Shown one piece after another: positions 1 to 7,792 of a stretch of 34,433 bases of DNA; positions within the stretch are counted from its first letter, which is position 1, and the number at the start of each line of letters is the position of its first letter. The position numbers were made by a program, and so were the translations under genes. The notes under the pieces were generated by a model. The model was not told where the DNA came from. It searched no databases and saw only the letters and a program-made list of their open reading frames with translations. Source of the stretch: an uncultured Coprococcus sp. (GTDB lineage: Bacteria; Bacillota_A; Clostridia; Lachnospirales; Lachnospiraceae); contig CAAGAB010000268.1 of NCBI GenBank assembly GCA_900767685.1, positions 1 to 34,433 of the forward strand. Reading direction: 5' to 3'.

Positions 1-552
1 AATGTAGCCATGATAAACCTGTTCAATAAATGGAGGCTGGAGCAGATCAATCAGGAGCTTACGGCAATATCCATAAAGGATCCACTTACCCAGATATACA
101 ACAGGGAGGGTATGAGACAGATCGCCGCAAAGGCATTTGACAAGGCTGCGGGCCAGGGCAGGGCACTTCTCATAATGTTTGCTGATATGGACAGGCTCAA
201 ATATATAAATGACACTTATGGTCACGAGTACGGAGACAAAGCTATAAGGAGTGCCGCAAGAGCCGTAGCAGGCGGAGGCGGAATAAGCAGTATTCCGGTT
301 AGATATGGCGGAGATGAATTTGTATCCATATCTATATACGATGAGGCGGAACCTCCTGAGGAAAGAAAGACGGAAATCCTTGAGAAAGCCAGGGAGATAG
401 CTTCGCAGGAGAAGCTTCCATTTGCCCTGGAGTTTAGTATAGGTTATGTTATAACAGACCCGGATAGTGATAAAACCCTTGAGGAGTATGTGAGGGAGGC
501 GGATCACAGCATGTATCAGGAGAAGATGCAGAAGAAAGTGAGCCGGATATAA
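1..552 (+). CDS. GGDEF domain protein, probable diguanylate cyclase (5' end outside window)
   Basis: This is the C-terminal part of a diguanylate cyclase, the enzyme class that makes cyclic di-GMP from two GTP. The domain opens with a DPLTQIYNREG signature, then FADMDRLKYINDTYGHEYGD, then an intact RYGGDEF active-site motif (about residues 98-104 counted from the ATG at 10). The reading frame is open to base 1 without a stop. The catalytic domain begins only about 20 residues after that ATG, so the N-terminal sensor or membrane part probably lies upstream of the window; a short stand-alone protein starting at 10 is the alternative. No RxxD inhibitory site is visible just before the GGDEF motif. 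A strong inverted repeat follows the stop codon. Confidence 0.85.
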   Translation, partial: NVAMINLFNKWRLEQINQELTAISIKDPLTQIYNREGMRQIAAKAFDKAAGQGRALLIMFADMDRLKYINDTYGHEYGDKAIRSAARAVAGGGGISSIPVRYGGDEFVSISIYDEAEPPEERKTEILEKAREIASQEKLPFALEFSIGYVITDPDSDKTLEEYVREADHSMYQEKMQKKVSRI

Positions 553-589
553 ATAAATTGTTAATAGAAATTTATATAAGATATAAATA

Positions 590-640
590 ATATATGTTCT
601 GGCAATACCTGTAAAATATCTGTATTGCCAGAACATATAT
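590..640. terminator. Long perfect hairpin between convergent genes
   Basis: A 19-bp perfect inverted repeat (590-608 with 622-640) encloses a 13-base loop. It lies between the plus-strand GGDEF gene and the minus-strand hydrolase gene, so it probably terminates both. There is no clean T-run on either side, only AT-rich flanks, so Rho-independent function is likely but not textbook. Confidence 0.6.
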
Positions 641-651
641 GTATATAAAAA

Positions 652-1746
652 TCAATAACTGTTTAGTAACTGTTTTATTTCATCTTCAACATCGGTATTA
701 TATATTAAATCGTTGTGATGTAGTTTGGTCATTGTTATAAAATTAGCATGATTGAAACAATTACTAAGTTTTTGTGAAAGCCTAAATGGGATAACTTCAT
801 CGTCTTCAGAGGCTATTATTAAAACATTTGTTTCCACTTTTTTTGCAAATTGATCAGACGGAAACGGATTACGAACCAGTAATTTTAATGGTCCATAGAA
901 AATATTGCATACGCTGTTATATAGCGCCTGACCATTGTTATATGGTGCAATGAGTATCAGACCGTCAATGTCGTGGGATGATGCGACATATGTTGCCACA
1001 CCTGTTCCTAAACTAAATCCCATTATAATAATTTTTTGGTTTCCATAATAACTGCTTTCTTTAACAAATTGATAGATTGAATCGGCAGCTTTTATTATAT
1101 TATTATAGTTTGGAGTTCCACTGCTATATCCGTATCCAGGATAGTCGATCATTAAGAAATTATAATTAGCAAACATACCCCAATTTCTGCTTTCATGCAA
1201 ATGAAAAAAGAAATTGTCGGATGATTGCATATTGCCTCCAAAGTATATAATGGTTGAAGACTTGGGAGAATTTTTATACCCCCATCCATGTAGTTCCAGA
1301 GAGCTGGAAGGTATGGAAATCTCTTCATATTTACTATTATTGTTTGATATTAAATTGTAATGTGAAAATTCGTCGCAGGATGGATAATAAATAAATTTGT
1401 TTTGTATTAAAATAAATAGTACAACACAAAACGACAATATTACAAATCCTGTAATAGGAATTGTTATTTTTTTGTGCGCCATTATTTTAAAATAGAAACT
1501 TGAAATTATACCTGGTGAAATTTCAATGCCTTTTTTGTGGCAAACTTTTTTGATAATAATTTTGCAAATTAGCATTAATATAAGTGGAACCATCATTAAA
1601 ATGATATATAAAATATTTTTGTATAATAATGGAACACTACTTTCGATACTGTCCTTGGCATTTATGATATGCTTTATATCACAAAAACACATTATAAAGA
1701 AGTATAGAAAACATAATGCATTAATAATGTTGTAAAATCTTTTCAT
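652..1746 (-). CDS. Membrane-anchored alpha/beta hydrolase (serine hydrolase)
   Basis: A 364-residue alpha/beta-hydrolase resembling the BEM46/ABHD13-type family. Three hydrophobic segments occupy the first third (about residues 8-22, 43-62 and 98-115). The hydrolase fold follows, with oxyanion-region YFGGN (168-172), DYPGYGYSSG (201-210), nucleophile elbow GFSLG with Ser245, acid Asp316 in ASEDDEVIP, and base His343 or His344. The triad is complete, so activity is likely, but the substrate (ester, lipid or peptide) cannot be told. The start is supported by a GGATAGG element upstream of the ATG and a good promoter about 95 bases further up. Its base and codon use is strikingly AT-rich (AAT, ATT, TTT, long A/T runs) compared with both flanks, which suggests recent acquisition. 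It is a single-gene unit, convergent with the GGDEF gene. Confidence 0.8.
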   Translation of the reverse strand: MKRFYNIINALCFLYFFIMCFCDIKHIINAKDSIESSVPLLYKNILYIILMMVPLILMLICKIIIKKVCHKKGIEISPGIISSFYFKIMAHKKITIPITGFVILSFCVVLFILIQNKFIYYPSCDEFSHYNLISNNNSKYEEISIPSSSLELHGWGYKNSPKSSTIIYFGGNMQSSDNFFFHLHESRNWGMFANYNFLMIDYPGYGYSSGTPNYNNIIKAADSIYQFVKESSYYGNQKIIIMGFSLGTGVATYVASSHDIDGLILIAPYNNGQALYNSVCNIFYGPLKLLVRNPFPSDQFAKKVETNVLIIASEDDEVIPFRLSQKLSNCFNHANFITMTKLHHNDLIYNTDVEDEIKQLLNSY

Positions 1747-1841
1747 AATAAACCTATCCCCAGCTTTTAATAATAATACTACTTTTAATTCTTTTTTTAT
1801 TCACCCTCATAATTGTACATTTAAATAAATTACTAAGCGTT

Positions 1842-1870
1842 ATTATGACAATTTTACCACAAAGTGTCAA
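1842..1870 (-). promoter_or_regulatory. Sigma-A-type promoter of the hydrolase gene
   Basis: Read on the minus strand: TTGACA (1865-1870), a 17-base spacer, then CATAAT (1842-1847) with an extended TG just upstream. It lies about 95 bases before the ATG at 1746. Confidence 0.6.
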
Positions 1871-1926
1871 TTGTAAAACATATATCAGGTGTATTGTGCA
1901 AATATTATAATTGCACTGAGTTGAGG

Positions 1927-1955
1927 TTGTTATTAAAAAGAAATATGTGTAGAAT
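1927..1955 (+). promoter_or_regulatory. Probable promoter of the flavodiiron gene
   Basis: TTGTTA (1927-1932), a 17-base spacer, then TAGAAT (1950-1955), about 35 bases before the ATG at 1991. A GAGAGGG ribosome-binding site lies between. The remainder of the 244-base divergent gap is AT-rich and holds nothing else I can name. Confidence 0.5.
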
Positions 1956-1990
1956 AATGGTAGAATTATAACGAAAGAGAGGGTAATGAT

Positions 1991-3148
1991 ATGTTGAAGA
2001 ATGTAACAGACTCAGTATTTTACGTAGGTGTGGATGACAAGGACATAGACCTTTTTGAGAACCAGTATATAGTTCCAAACGGTATAGCGTACAACTCATA
2101 TGTCATCATGGACGAGAAGATAGCCATCATGGATATGGTGGATGCAAAGTGCGCAGACCAGTGGTTTGCAAATGTGGCAGAGGTGCTGGGAGACAGAAAG
2201 CCTGACTATCTCATAATTTCACACCTGGAGCCTGATCACTCGGCCAATCTTGGTGATGTGCTTGCAAAGTATCCGGATATCAAGATCGTGTCGAATGCAA
2301 AGCTTTTCGGAATGCTTCCAAACTTCTTCGAGGTTCCTGTGGCTGACAGAAGTGTGACTGTGGCAGAGGGACAGACACTCTCACTTGGAAGCCATACACT
2401 TCAGTTCTTCATGGCTCCTATGGTCCACTGGCCTGAGGTCATGGTCACATATGAACAGAGCGAGAAGATACTCTTCTCAGCGGATGCATTTGGCAAGTTC
2501 GGCACTCTGGATACCGACGAGGACTGGGCATGCGAGGCGAGAAGATATTATTTTAATATAGTAGGAAAGTATGGAATGCCGGCTCAGGCACTTTTACGGA
2601 AGGCAGCAGGACTTGACATACAGAAGATATGCGCACTTCACGGACCTATCCTCACAGAGAATCTTGGATACTACATAGGCAAATATCAGCTGTGGTCAAC
2701 CTACACACCTGAGGATGAGGGAATCTTCATCGCATACTGCAGTCTCCACGGTAACACGGAGAAGGCTGCAAAGAAGCTGGCGGAGATCCTTGAGGCGAAG
2801 GGTGCACCAAAGGTTGCTATATCAGACCTCTCAAGGGATGATATGGCAGAGTGTATAGAGGATGCCTTCAGATACGACAGACTTGTACTTGCAGCACCTA
2901 CATATGATGGCGGCGTGATGCCTGTCATGGCAGACTTCATCAACCACTTGAAGATGAAGGCATACCAGAAGAGAAAGGTTGCATTCATCGAGAATGGTTC
3001 ATGGGCACCTATGGCGGCGAAACTCATGAAGGAGCAGATGTCAGCGATGAAGGATATAGAGATCGTGGACGAGCACGTGACCATAAGGTCTGCGTTCAAG
3101 CAGTCGGACGTGGCAGCGCTTGAGGCTCTGGCAGATAAGCTGGTATAA
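1991..3148 (+). CDS. A-type flavoprotein / flavodiiron protein (FprA family)
   Basis: A 385-residue flavodiiron protein. Family members reduce O2 to water (or NO to N2O) in the cytoplasm of anaerobes, using electrons from rubredoxin or a flavin donor. The N-terminal metallo-beta-lactamase-like domain carries the diiron ligands: HLEPDHSAN (His78, Glu80, Asp82, His83), His146 in MVHWPEV, Asp165 in SADAFG, and His217 in LHGP. The C-terminal flavodoxin domain begins near residue 245 with an FMN phosphate loop, CSLHGNTEKAA, a slight variant of the usual YGNT form. Length matches the two-domain class without extra rubredoxin or flavin reductase domains. The MATE exporter follows after 26 bases with its own ribosome-binding site, so the two may be co-transcribed. 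An oxidative or nitrosative stress role is inferred from the family. Confidence 0.93.
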   Translation: MLKNVTDSVFYVGVDDKDIDLFENQYIVPNGIAYNSYVIMDEKIAIMDMVDAKCADQWFANVAEVLGDRKPDYLIISHLEPDHSANLGDVLAKYPDIKIVSNAKLFGMLPNFFEVPVADRSVTVAEGQTLSLGSHTLQFFMAPMVHWPEVMVTYEQSEKILFSADAFGKFGTLDTDEDWACEARRYYFNIVGKYGMPAQALLRKAAGLDIQKICALHGPILTENLGYYIGKYQLWSTYTPEDEGIFIAYCSLHGNTEKAAKKLAEILEAKGAPKVAISDLSRDDMAECIEDAFRYDRLVLAAPTYDGGVMPVMADFINHLKMKAYQKRKVAFIENGSWAPMAAKLMKEQMSAMKDIEIVDEHVTIRSAFKQSDVAALEALADKLV

Positions 3149-3174
3149 AAGATGATGTAAGGAAGGTGTAAGAC

Positions 3175-4521
3175 ATGGCTAAGTCCATGGTTTCCGGAAA
3201 GCCGCTCAGTCTGATGATGCAGTTTGCCCTGCCGCTTTTGCTCGGCAATCTGCTTCAGCAGACTTACAATATCATAGATGCTGCTATAGTGGGACAGATA
3301 TTGGGTGACAAGGCTCTGGCGGGAGTTGGAGCCAGCAGCAGCATTCAGTTTCTTGTCCTTGGTTTCTGTATGGGATGTTGCGCAGGCTTTGGCGTTCCAG
3401 TTGCAAAATATTTCGGCGCAAATGATATGCACAAGATGAGAAAATATATATTTAATGGTGCGGTTCTGACTGGCATCATAGCACTTATTGTCACGTCGGT
3501 ATGCGCTATATGCTGCAATCAGATACTGCACCTTCTGTCAGTTCCGCAGGATATATTTGATAAGGCGTACTCATATCTTATATTTATATTCCTGGGAATC
3601 CCATTTACACTTATGTATAATTATCTGTCGAGTGTGCTCAGATCCCTGGGAGACAGCAGAACGCCATTCATGTTTCTGGCGTTCTCGGCGATACTCAACA
3701 TATTCCTTGATCTGTTCTGCATACTGGTGCTCAAGTGGGGCTGTGCCGGTGCGGCTATAGCAACCATCACGGCACAGGCGGTGAGTGGAATATTGTGTCT
3801 TGTGTATATCTTCAAGAATGTTCAAATCATGCATCTTGAGGCGCAGGACAGAAAGGTAGAAGGTTCTGCGGTGAAGGAACTCCTCATTATGGGAATTCCA
3901 ACTGGTCTGCAGTTTTCCATAACAGCCATAGGCAGTATGGTCATGCAGTCTGCAAATAACAAGCTGGGAAGTGTGTACGTGTCAGGCTTCACAGCCGGTA
4001 TGAGAATAAAGCAGTTCACGATGTGTCCATTTGACGCATTTGCAACGGCAGCATCCGTGTTCTGCAGTCAGAATCTTGGCGCCGGACAGGCAAAGCGTAT
4101 AAAGCAGGGCTTGTGGCAGGCGATAGCAGTCGCAGTGGGATATGGCTTGATAGCAGGACTTATCATGATATTCTTTGGCAGACCGCTTTCAATGATATTT
4201 GTAAAGAAGAGCGCAGTCGACGTCCTTGATGCCTCTGCGAAATACCTCAGATGTATGGGATTCTTCTACTGGAGTCTCGGTATACTGAACGTGGCGCGTA
4301 TGGTGACACAGGGACTTGGATATTCCGGTCGGGCTATATTCTCAGGTGTTACAGAGATGGCGGCCAGGATCATAGTGAGCCTGGGATTTGTCGGAACATT
4401 TGGATTCACGGCCATCTGCTTTGCTGATCAGACGGCATGGGTCACCGCGACTATTTACATATTGCCGACATGTCTCTACTGCGTGAAGAAGTCCACGGCG
4501 AAGATCGCTGCGGCAGAGTGA
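3175..4521 (+). CDS. MATE family efflux transporter
   Basis: A 448-residue membrane protein of the multidrug and toxic compound extrusion family, which exports cationic or aromatic compounds using Na+ or H+ gradients. The start matches family members (GKPLSLMMQFALPLLLGN, then QQTYNIIDAAIVGQ), followed by SSSIQFLVLGFCMG and the second half-repeat beginning ELLIMGIPTGLQFSI near residue 235. About twelve hydrophobic segments fill the chain and the length is typical. AGGAAGGTG precedes the ATG. It follows the flavodiiron gene closely; whether the pairing is functional is unknown. Substrate cannot be predicted. Confidence 0.92.
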   Translation: MAKSMVSGKPLSLMMQFALPLLLGNLLQQTYNIIDAAIVGQILGDKALAGVGASSSIQFLVLGFCMGCCAGFGVPVAKYFGANDMHKMRKYIFNGAVLTGIIALIVTSVCAICCNQILHLLSVPQDIFDKAYSYLIFIFLGIPFTLMYNYLSSVLRSLGDSRTPFMFLAFSAILNIFLDLFCILVLKWGCAGAAIATITAQAVSGILCLVYIFKNVQIMHLEAQDRKVEGSAVKELLIMGIPTGLQFSITAIGSMVMQSANNKLGSVYVSGFTAGMRIKQFTMCPFDAFATAASVFCSQNLGAGQAKRIKQGLWQAIAVAVGYGLIAGLIMIFFGRPLSMIFVKKSAVDVLDASAKYLRCMGFFYWSLGILNVARMVTQGLGYSGRAIFSGVTEMAARIIVSLGFVGTFGFTAICFADQTAWVTATIYILPTCLYCVKKSTAKIAAAE

Positions 4522-4527
4522 TAAATC

Positions 4528-4581
4528 TTAACCTGATTTTAATCTTTCTCATATTTTAGATTAATCATCGGTTGGTATAGT
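4528..4581 (+). promoter_or_regulatory. Response-regulator direct repeats and -10 element before the two-component operon
   Basis: TTAACC (4528-4533), five bases, then TTAATC (4539-4544), and the same TTAATC again at 4561-4566, exactly two 11-bp turns later. TATAGT (4576-4581) follows after 9 bases. Hexamers phased at 11 bp and ending just before a -10 without a good -35 are typical of OmpR/PhoB-family activated promoters. The downstream operon encodes such a regulator, so autoregulation is inferred. Confidence 0.45.
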
Positions 4582-4679
4582 AATAACATCAGTTGATGAT
4601 ATCAGCAGCAAACGATAAGAAAGATGACAGATCATCGGAAGGCGATGAAAATAAGATAATGAGAAAGGGTGTAAAGATC

Positions 4680-5219
4680 ATGGATAAACTGGAAAAGGTA
4701 GAAAAGTTAAGAGAAAAGACAGGCGTCAGCTATGAGGATGCAAAGAATGCGCTTGAGGCGTGTGATTATGATCTGCTGGATGCGATCATTTATCTGGAGA
4801 AGCTGGACAAGGTAAAAGCTCCCGAGGTGGAGAGCTTTACCACAGGCGAGGAACAGAAGACATCAACAGAGTTTGAGCAGGCGCAGCAGACATATACAAA
4901 TGATTGCAATAAAGTGACGTTTGGACAGATGATGGACAGATTCTTCAAATGGTGTGGCAAGATATTAAAGAAGAGTGTGGATAGTACATTCATAGTAGAG
5001 CGAAGGGGTCAGACCATGATAAATGTTCCGGTTCTTGTTCTGGTGATCGCGCTTATACTTGCATTCTGGGTGGTTCTTCCACTGCTTGTGGTCGGACTCT
5101 TCTGTGAGTGCAGATACCATTTTGAGGGAATCGGCGACATCAACGTGAACCTCAACAGCGCATGTGACAAAGTAGCCGATTCTGTAGACAACCTTAAGTC
5201 CGACGTCAATAATAAGTAA
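4680..5219 (+). CDS. UBA-like / DUF4342 membrane protein
   Basis: A 179-residue protein of unknown function. The first 42 residues form a UBA/TS-N-like three-helix domain (LREKTGVSYEDAKNALEAC, then LLDAIIYLEK). A variable acidic linker follows, then a DUF4342-type region (about 78-152) with FIVERRGQTMINVPV and one strong membrane segment (116-142), and a short polar tail. I chose the ATG at 4680, preceded by AAAGGGTG, over an in-frame ATG at 4593 whose extra 29 residues are polar and outside the domain. It is the first gene of an operon with the response regulator (16 bases downstream) and sensor kinase, so a membrane role tied to that signalling pathway is plausible. Nothing in the sequence shows ubiquitin-related chemistry. 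Confidence 0.75.
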   Translation: MDKLEKVEKLREKTGVSYEDAKNALEACDYDLLDAIIYLEKLDKVKAPEVESFTTGEEQKTSTEFEQAQQTYTNDCNKVTFGQMMDRFFKWCGKILKKSVDSTFIVERRGQTMINVPVLVLVIALILAFWVVLPLLVVGLFCECRYHFEGIGDINVNLNSACDKVADSVDNLKSDVNNK

Positions 5220-5235
5220 AAGAAAGGAAAAAGAT

Positions 5236-5913
5236 ATGGCACAGAGGATTCTCATTGTGGAGGACGAAGAGAAAATTGCAAGATTTGTTGAGCTGGAGCT
5301 TATCCATGAGGGATACGAGGCTGAGAAGGCATTTGACGGAAGAACAGGGCTTGAAAAGGCACTTTCCGAGAAAATTGACCTTGTGATCCTGGATGTGATG
5401 CTGCCGGCACTCAACGGATTGGAGGTACTCAGGAGAATCCGAAAAGAGAGCGATGTGCCAGTCATAATGCTCACTGCCAGAGATGCTGTGATGGATAAGG
5501 TGTCGGGGCTTGACGCAGGGGCGGACGATTATCTCACAAAGCCATTTGCAATAGAGGAATTGCTTGCGAGGATAAGGGTGGCTCTGAAGAAAAGAGGAAG
5601 TGTGGAGGTTCACACCCACAAAATAGAGATACATGGGGTAAGCATGGACACCGACAGACATGAAGTCACGGTGAATGGAGAGATAGTGGAACTTACCAAC
5701 AGAGAGTTTGAGTTGCTCCGGACGCTTATGGAGAACAAGGACATTGTGATGGACAGGGAAAAACTGCTCAGTGCGGTGTGTGGATATGATTATCTGGGGG
5801 AGACAAACATCATAGATGTGTATGTGAGATATCTGAGAACAAAGATAGATGACAGGTTTGGTTTGAAACTTATAACCACAGTCAGAGGCGTGGGATACGT
5901 TATCAGAGAGTGA
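5236..5913 (+). CDS. OmpR/PhoB-family response regulator
   Basis: A 225-residue two-domain DNA-binding regulator. The receiver domain carries the acidic pair Asp10/Glu11, phospho-acceptor Asp53 (VILDVMLP), Thr80 and Lys102 (LTKPF). The C-terminal winged helix (about 125-223) has the family pattern LTNREFELLRTLMENKD and VRYLRTKIDD, ending with TVRGVGYVIRE. It is full length. It lies 16 bases after the UBA/DUF4342 gene with AAAGGAAAA as ribosome-binding site, and 86 bases before its cognate kinase. The 11-bp-phased repeats upstream of the operon are the likely autoregulatory target. The stimulus and wider regulon are unknown. Confidence 0.93.
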   Translation: MAQRILIVEDEEKIARFVELELIHEGYEAEKAFDGRTGLEKALSEKIDLVILDVMLPALNGLEVLRRIRKESDVPVIMLTARDAVMDKVSGLDAGADDYLTKPFAIEELLARIRVALKKRGSVEVHTHKIEIHGVSMDTDRHEVTVNGEIVELTNREFELLRTLMENKDIVMDREKLLSAVCGYDYLGETNIIDVYVRYLRTKIDDRFGLKLITTVRGVGYVIRE

Positions 5914-5999
5914 CCAATGTGAATACCGGGACGGAGCAGACAGATATGTGACAAGCCAGCGCCGCATGACACGGATACGCATAGATAGAGAGAAAATAC

Positions 6000-7253
6000 A
6001 TGGGAAAGAAAACTAACGAAAACAAAAGAATGTCGTCGATAGCCAGAAGGATCAATATGAGTTTCTGGCTCAAAGAGGTGGGCAATGTGATACTTATTGA
6101 TATCGTCATTGCCTTTCTTATTGTGGGAACATTTGTCTGGTGGGGAAGAAATCAGTTGCCGCAGGGCATTGGTGGAAGGCATTATTATGTTGAGAAGAAT
6201 GATGATGGCGGAGCTTATGAATACATCATAGAGGGATCAGATGAAAAGAAATACAGATATGACTTTAAGATCCTGTGGGATATCATAGAGATACCGGGTA
6301 TCGTGCTGCTTGGAATGGAGACACTGGTTCTGTTTCTTGCATTGTTCCGGACGGCAGATGTCAGAAGACGATTAAAGCCATTGAATGATCTTGCGGTTGC
6401 GGCGGAGAAACTCAGCAAGGAACCGATGGATCACAACAAGATAGATGATCTGGAGAAAGCCATATCACATCTGTCAGCCGATGACGACGAGCAGGTGATA
6501 CACACCGGGGATAAGGACCTTCAGAGTATAGAGATCGCGCTTAACAGTCTGCTCAAGAACATGAAGGATAATGAGAAACGCCAGATGAGGTTTGTGTCAG
6601 ATGCATCCCATGAGCTGAGGACACCTATAGCTGTTATTCAGGGGTATGTAAATATGCTCGACCGCTGGGGCAAGGAGGATGAACAGGTTCTGGGAGAATC
6701 CATAGAGGCGCTCAAAAATGAGTCGCAGCATATGAAGGAACTTGTCGAGCAGTTGTTATTCCTGGCCAGGGGAGATAGTGGAAGGCAGCACCTGAACATG
6801 GAGAGGACGGATATTAACCGTATGGTAAGCGAGGTGTGGGAGGAATCCATGATGATAGACGAGAACCACAGGTATGAGTTTAAAGGCGCTGAGTCCGAGG
6901 CGTGTGTCAACGGTGATGTGGCGATGATAAAGCAATCTGTCAGGATATTTGTGCAAAATGCAGCGAAGTATTCTGAACCCGGTACGACGATCAAGCTGGG
7001 GGTGTCTGATGAGGCTGGATATGTGAGTTATTTGATAGAAGATGAGGGAACAGGAATGGAATCCTCAGATATCATTCATATATTTGACAGATTCTACCGC
7101 TCTGATGAGGCGAGAAGCGGTGAGACCGGAGGTTCAGGTCTGGGGCTTTCTATTGCTAAATGGATAGTTGATGCCCACGGCGGAACGATACAGGTCATAT
7201 CTAGGGCGGATATAGGATCAAGATTTATAGTGAAATTTCCAAAGCTTAGATAG
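6000..7253 (+). CDS. Membrane sensor histidine kinase
   Basis: A 417-residue kinase, presumably partner of the adjacent response regulator. Two membrane segments (about 27-48 and 97-116) bracket a short extracytoplasmic loop rich in charged and aromatic residues. A HAMP-like linker (117-195) leads to the H-box FVSDASHELRTP with phospho-acceptor His204. The ATPase domain shows N-box VQNAAKYS (Asn320), G1 DEGTG (348-352), F-box IFDRFYR, and G2 GGSGLGLSIAK (378-387). All catalytic boxes are intact. The ATG at 6000 has a weak AGAGAG site; a second in-frame ATG at 6030 is possible. The 86 bases between regulator and kinase hold no obvious hairpin. Confidence 0.92.
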   Translation: MGKKTNENKRMSSIARRINMSFWLKEVGNVILIDIVIAFLIVGTFVWWGRNQLPQGIGGRHYYVEKNDDGGAYEYIIEGSDEKKYRYDFKILWDIIEIPGIVLLGMETLVLFLALFRTADVRRRLKPLNDLAVAAEKLSKEPMDHNKIDDLEKAISHLSADDDEQVIHTGDKDLQSIEIALNSLLKNMKDNEKRQMRFVSDASHELRTPIAVIQGYVNMLDRWGKEDEQVLGESIEALKNESQHMKELVEQLLFLARGDSGRQHLNMERTDINRMVSEVWEESMMIDENHRYEFKGAESEACVNGDVAMIKQSVRIFVQNAAKYSEPGTTIKLGVSDEAGYVSYLIEDEGTGMESSDIIHIFDRFYRSDEARSGETGGSGLGLSIAKWIVDAHGGTIQVISRADIGSRFIVKFPKLR

Positions 7254-7294
7254 AAGAAGTGATTTAGAAGAGAGTCTCTTTTGAACATGCAATC

Positions 7295-7321
7295 ATAGCG
7301 GCGAGAGTCCCTGCATAGACT
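7295..7321 (+). promoter_or_regulatory. Candidate sigma-E-type promoter of spoIIID
   Basis: ATA (7295-7297), 16 bases, then CATAGACT (7314-7321), close to the mother-cell sigma-E pattern (ATA near -35, CATACA-T at -10). It ends about 30 bases before the spoIIID start. SpoIIID genes are sigma-E dependent in Bacillus. The match is imperfect. Confidence 0.4.
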
Positions 7322-7352
7322 GTATAAAACAGAATATGCGGGGGCTTTTTCT

Positions 7353-7649
7353 TTGAAGGGATACATAGAAGAACGGGCGGTAGAAGCAGCAAATTATATC
7401 ATTGATACCAGGGCGACGGTCAGGCAGACTGCGGACAGGATGGGGATAAGTAAATCCACGGTTCATAAGGATATAACGGAGAGACTTATAAGGATCAGAC
7501 CGATGCTGGCGGCTCAGGCAAGGGTCGTGCTTGATGCAAATAAGGCGGAGAGACATATAAGGGGCGGACTTGCTACCAGGGAAAAGTATCTGCATGAACA
7601 CGAGATGGAGGAGCAAAGGCGGAATATGCAGATGATCACAAAGATTTAA
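7353..7649 (+). CDS. spoIIID: Sporulation transcriptional regulator SpoIIID
   Basis: A 98-residue helix-turn-helix DNA-binding protein that reprograms mother-cell transcription after engulfment, both activating and repressing sigma-E genes. It matches SpoIIID along its core: YIEERAVEAANYIIDTRATV, then GISKSTVHKDITERL, then RHIRGGLATREKY. The basic RHxRGGxAT tail segment is characteristic. It is slightly longer than the roughly 90-residue Bacillus protein because of a Glu/Gln-rich C-terminus. The start codon is TTG at 7353, with a GGGGG element about 9 bases upstream; no in-frame ATG lies near the expected N-terminus. It stands alone between the two-component operon and the SbcCD-like pair, with a possible sigma-E promoter of its own. 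Confidence 0.93.
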   Translation: MKGYIEERAVEAANYIIDTRATVRQTADRMGISKSTVHKDITERLIRIRPMLAAQARVVLDANKAERHIRGGLATREKYLHEHEMEEQRRNMQMITKI

Positions 7650-7792
7650 TACCTCGTGTGTTGTAATTTTCGCCGATATGGGGTAAACTTTTGTTGATTA
7701 TACGATACGGAATTGTAGGAAAGCTATAAATGCCGAAAATGGACTGTATAGATACAGATTGATTTAGATTATATACGATTAGAGGGTAAAGT

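Noticed and set aside
2701..3531. 276-codon minus-strand ORF across the flavodiiron and MATE genes
   Set aside because: It lies antisense to two well-recognised genes, has no family features or ribosome-binding site, and its composition is that of an antisense shadow.
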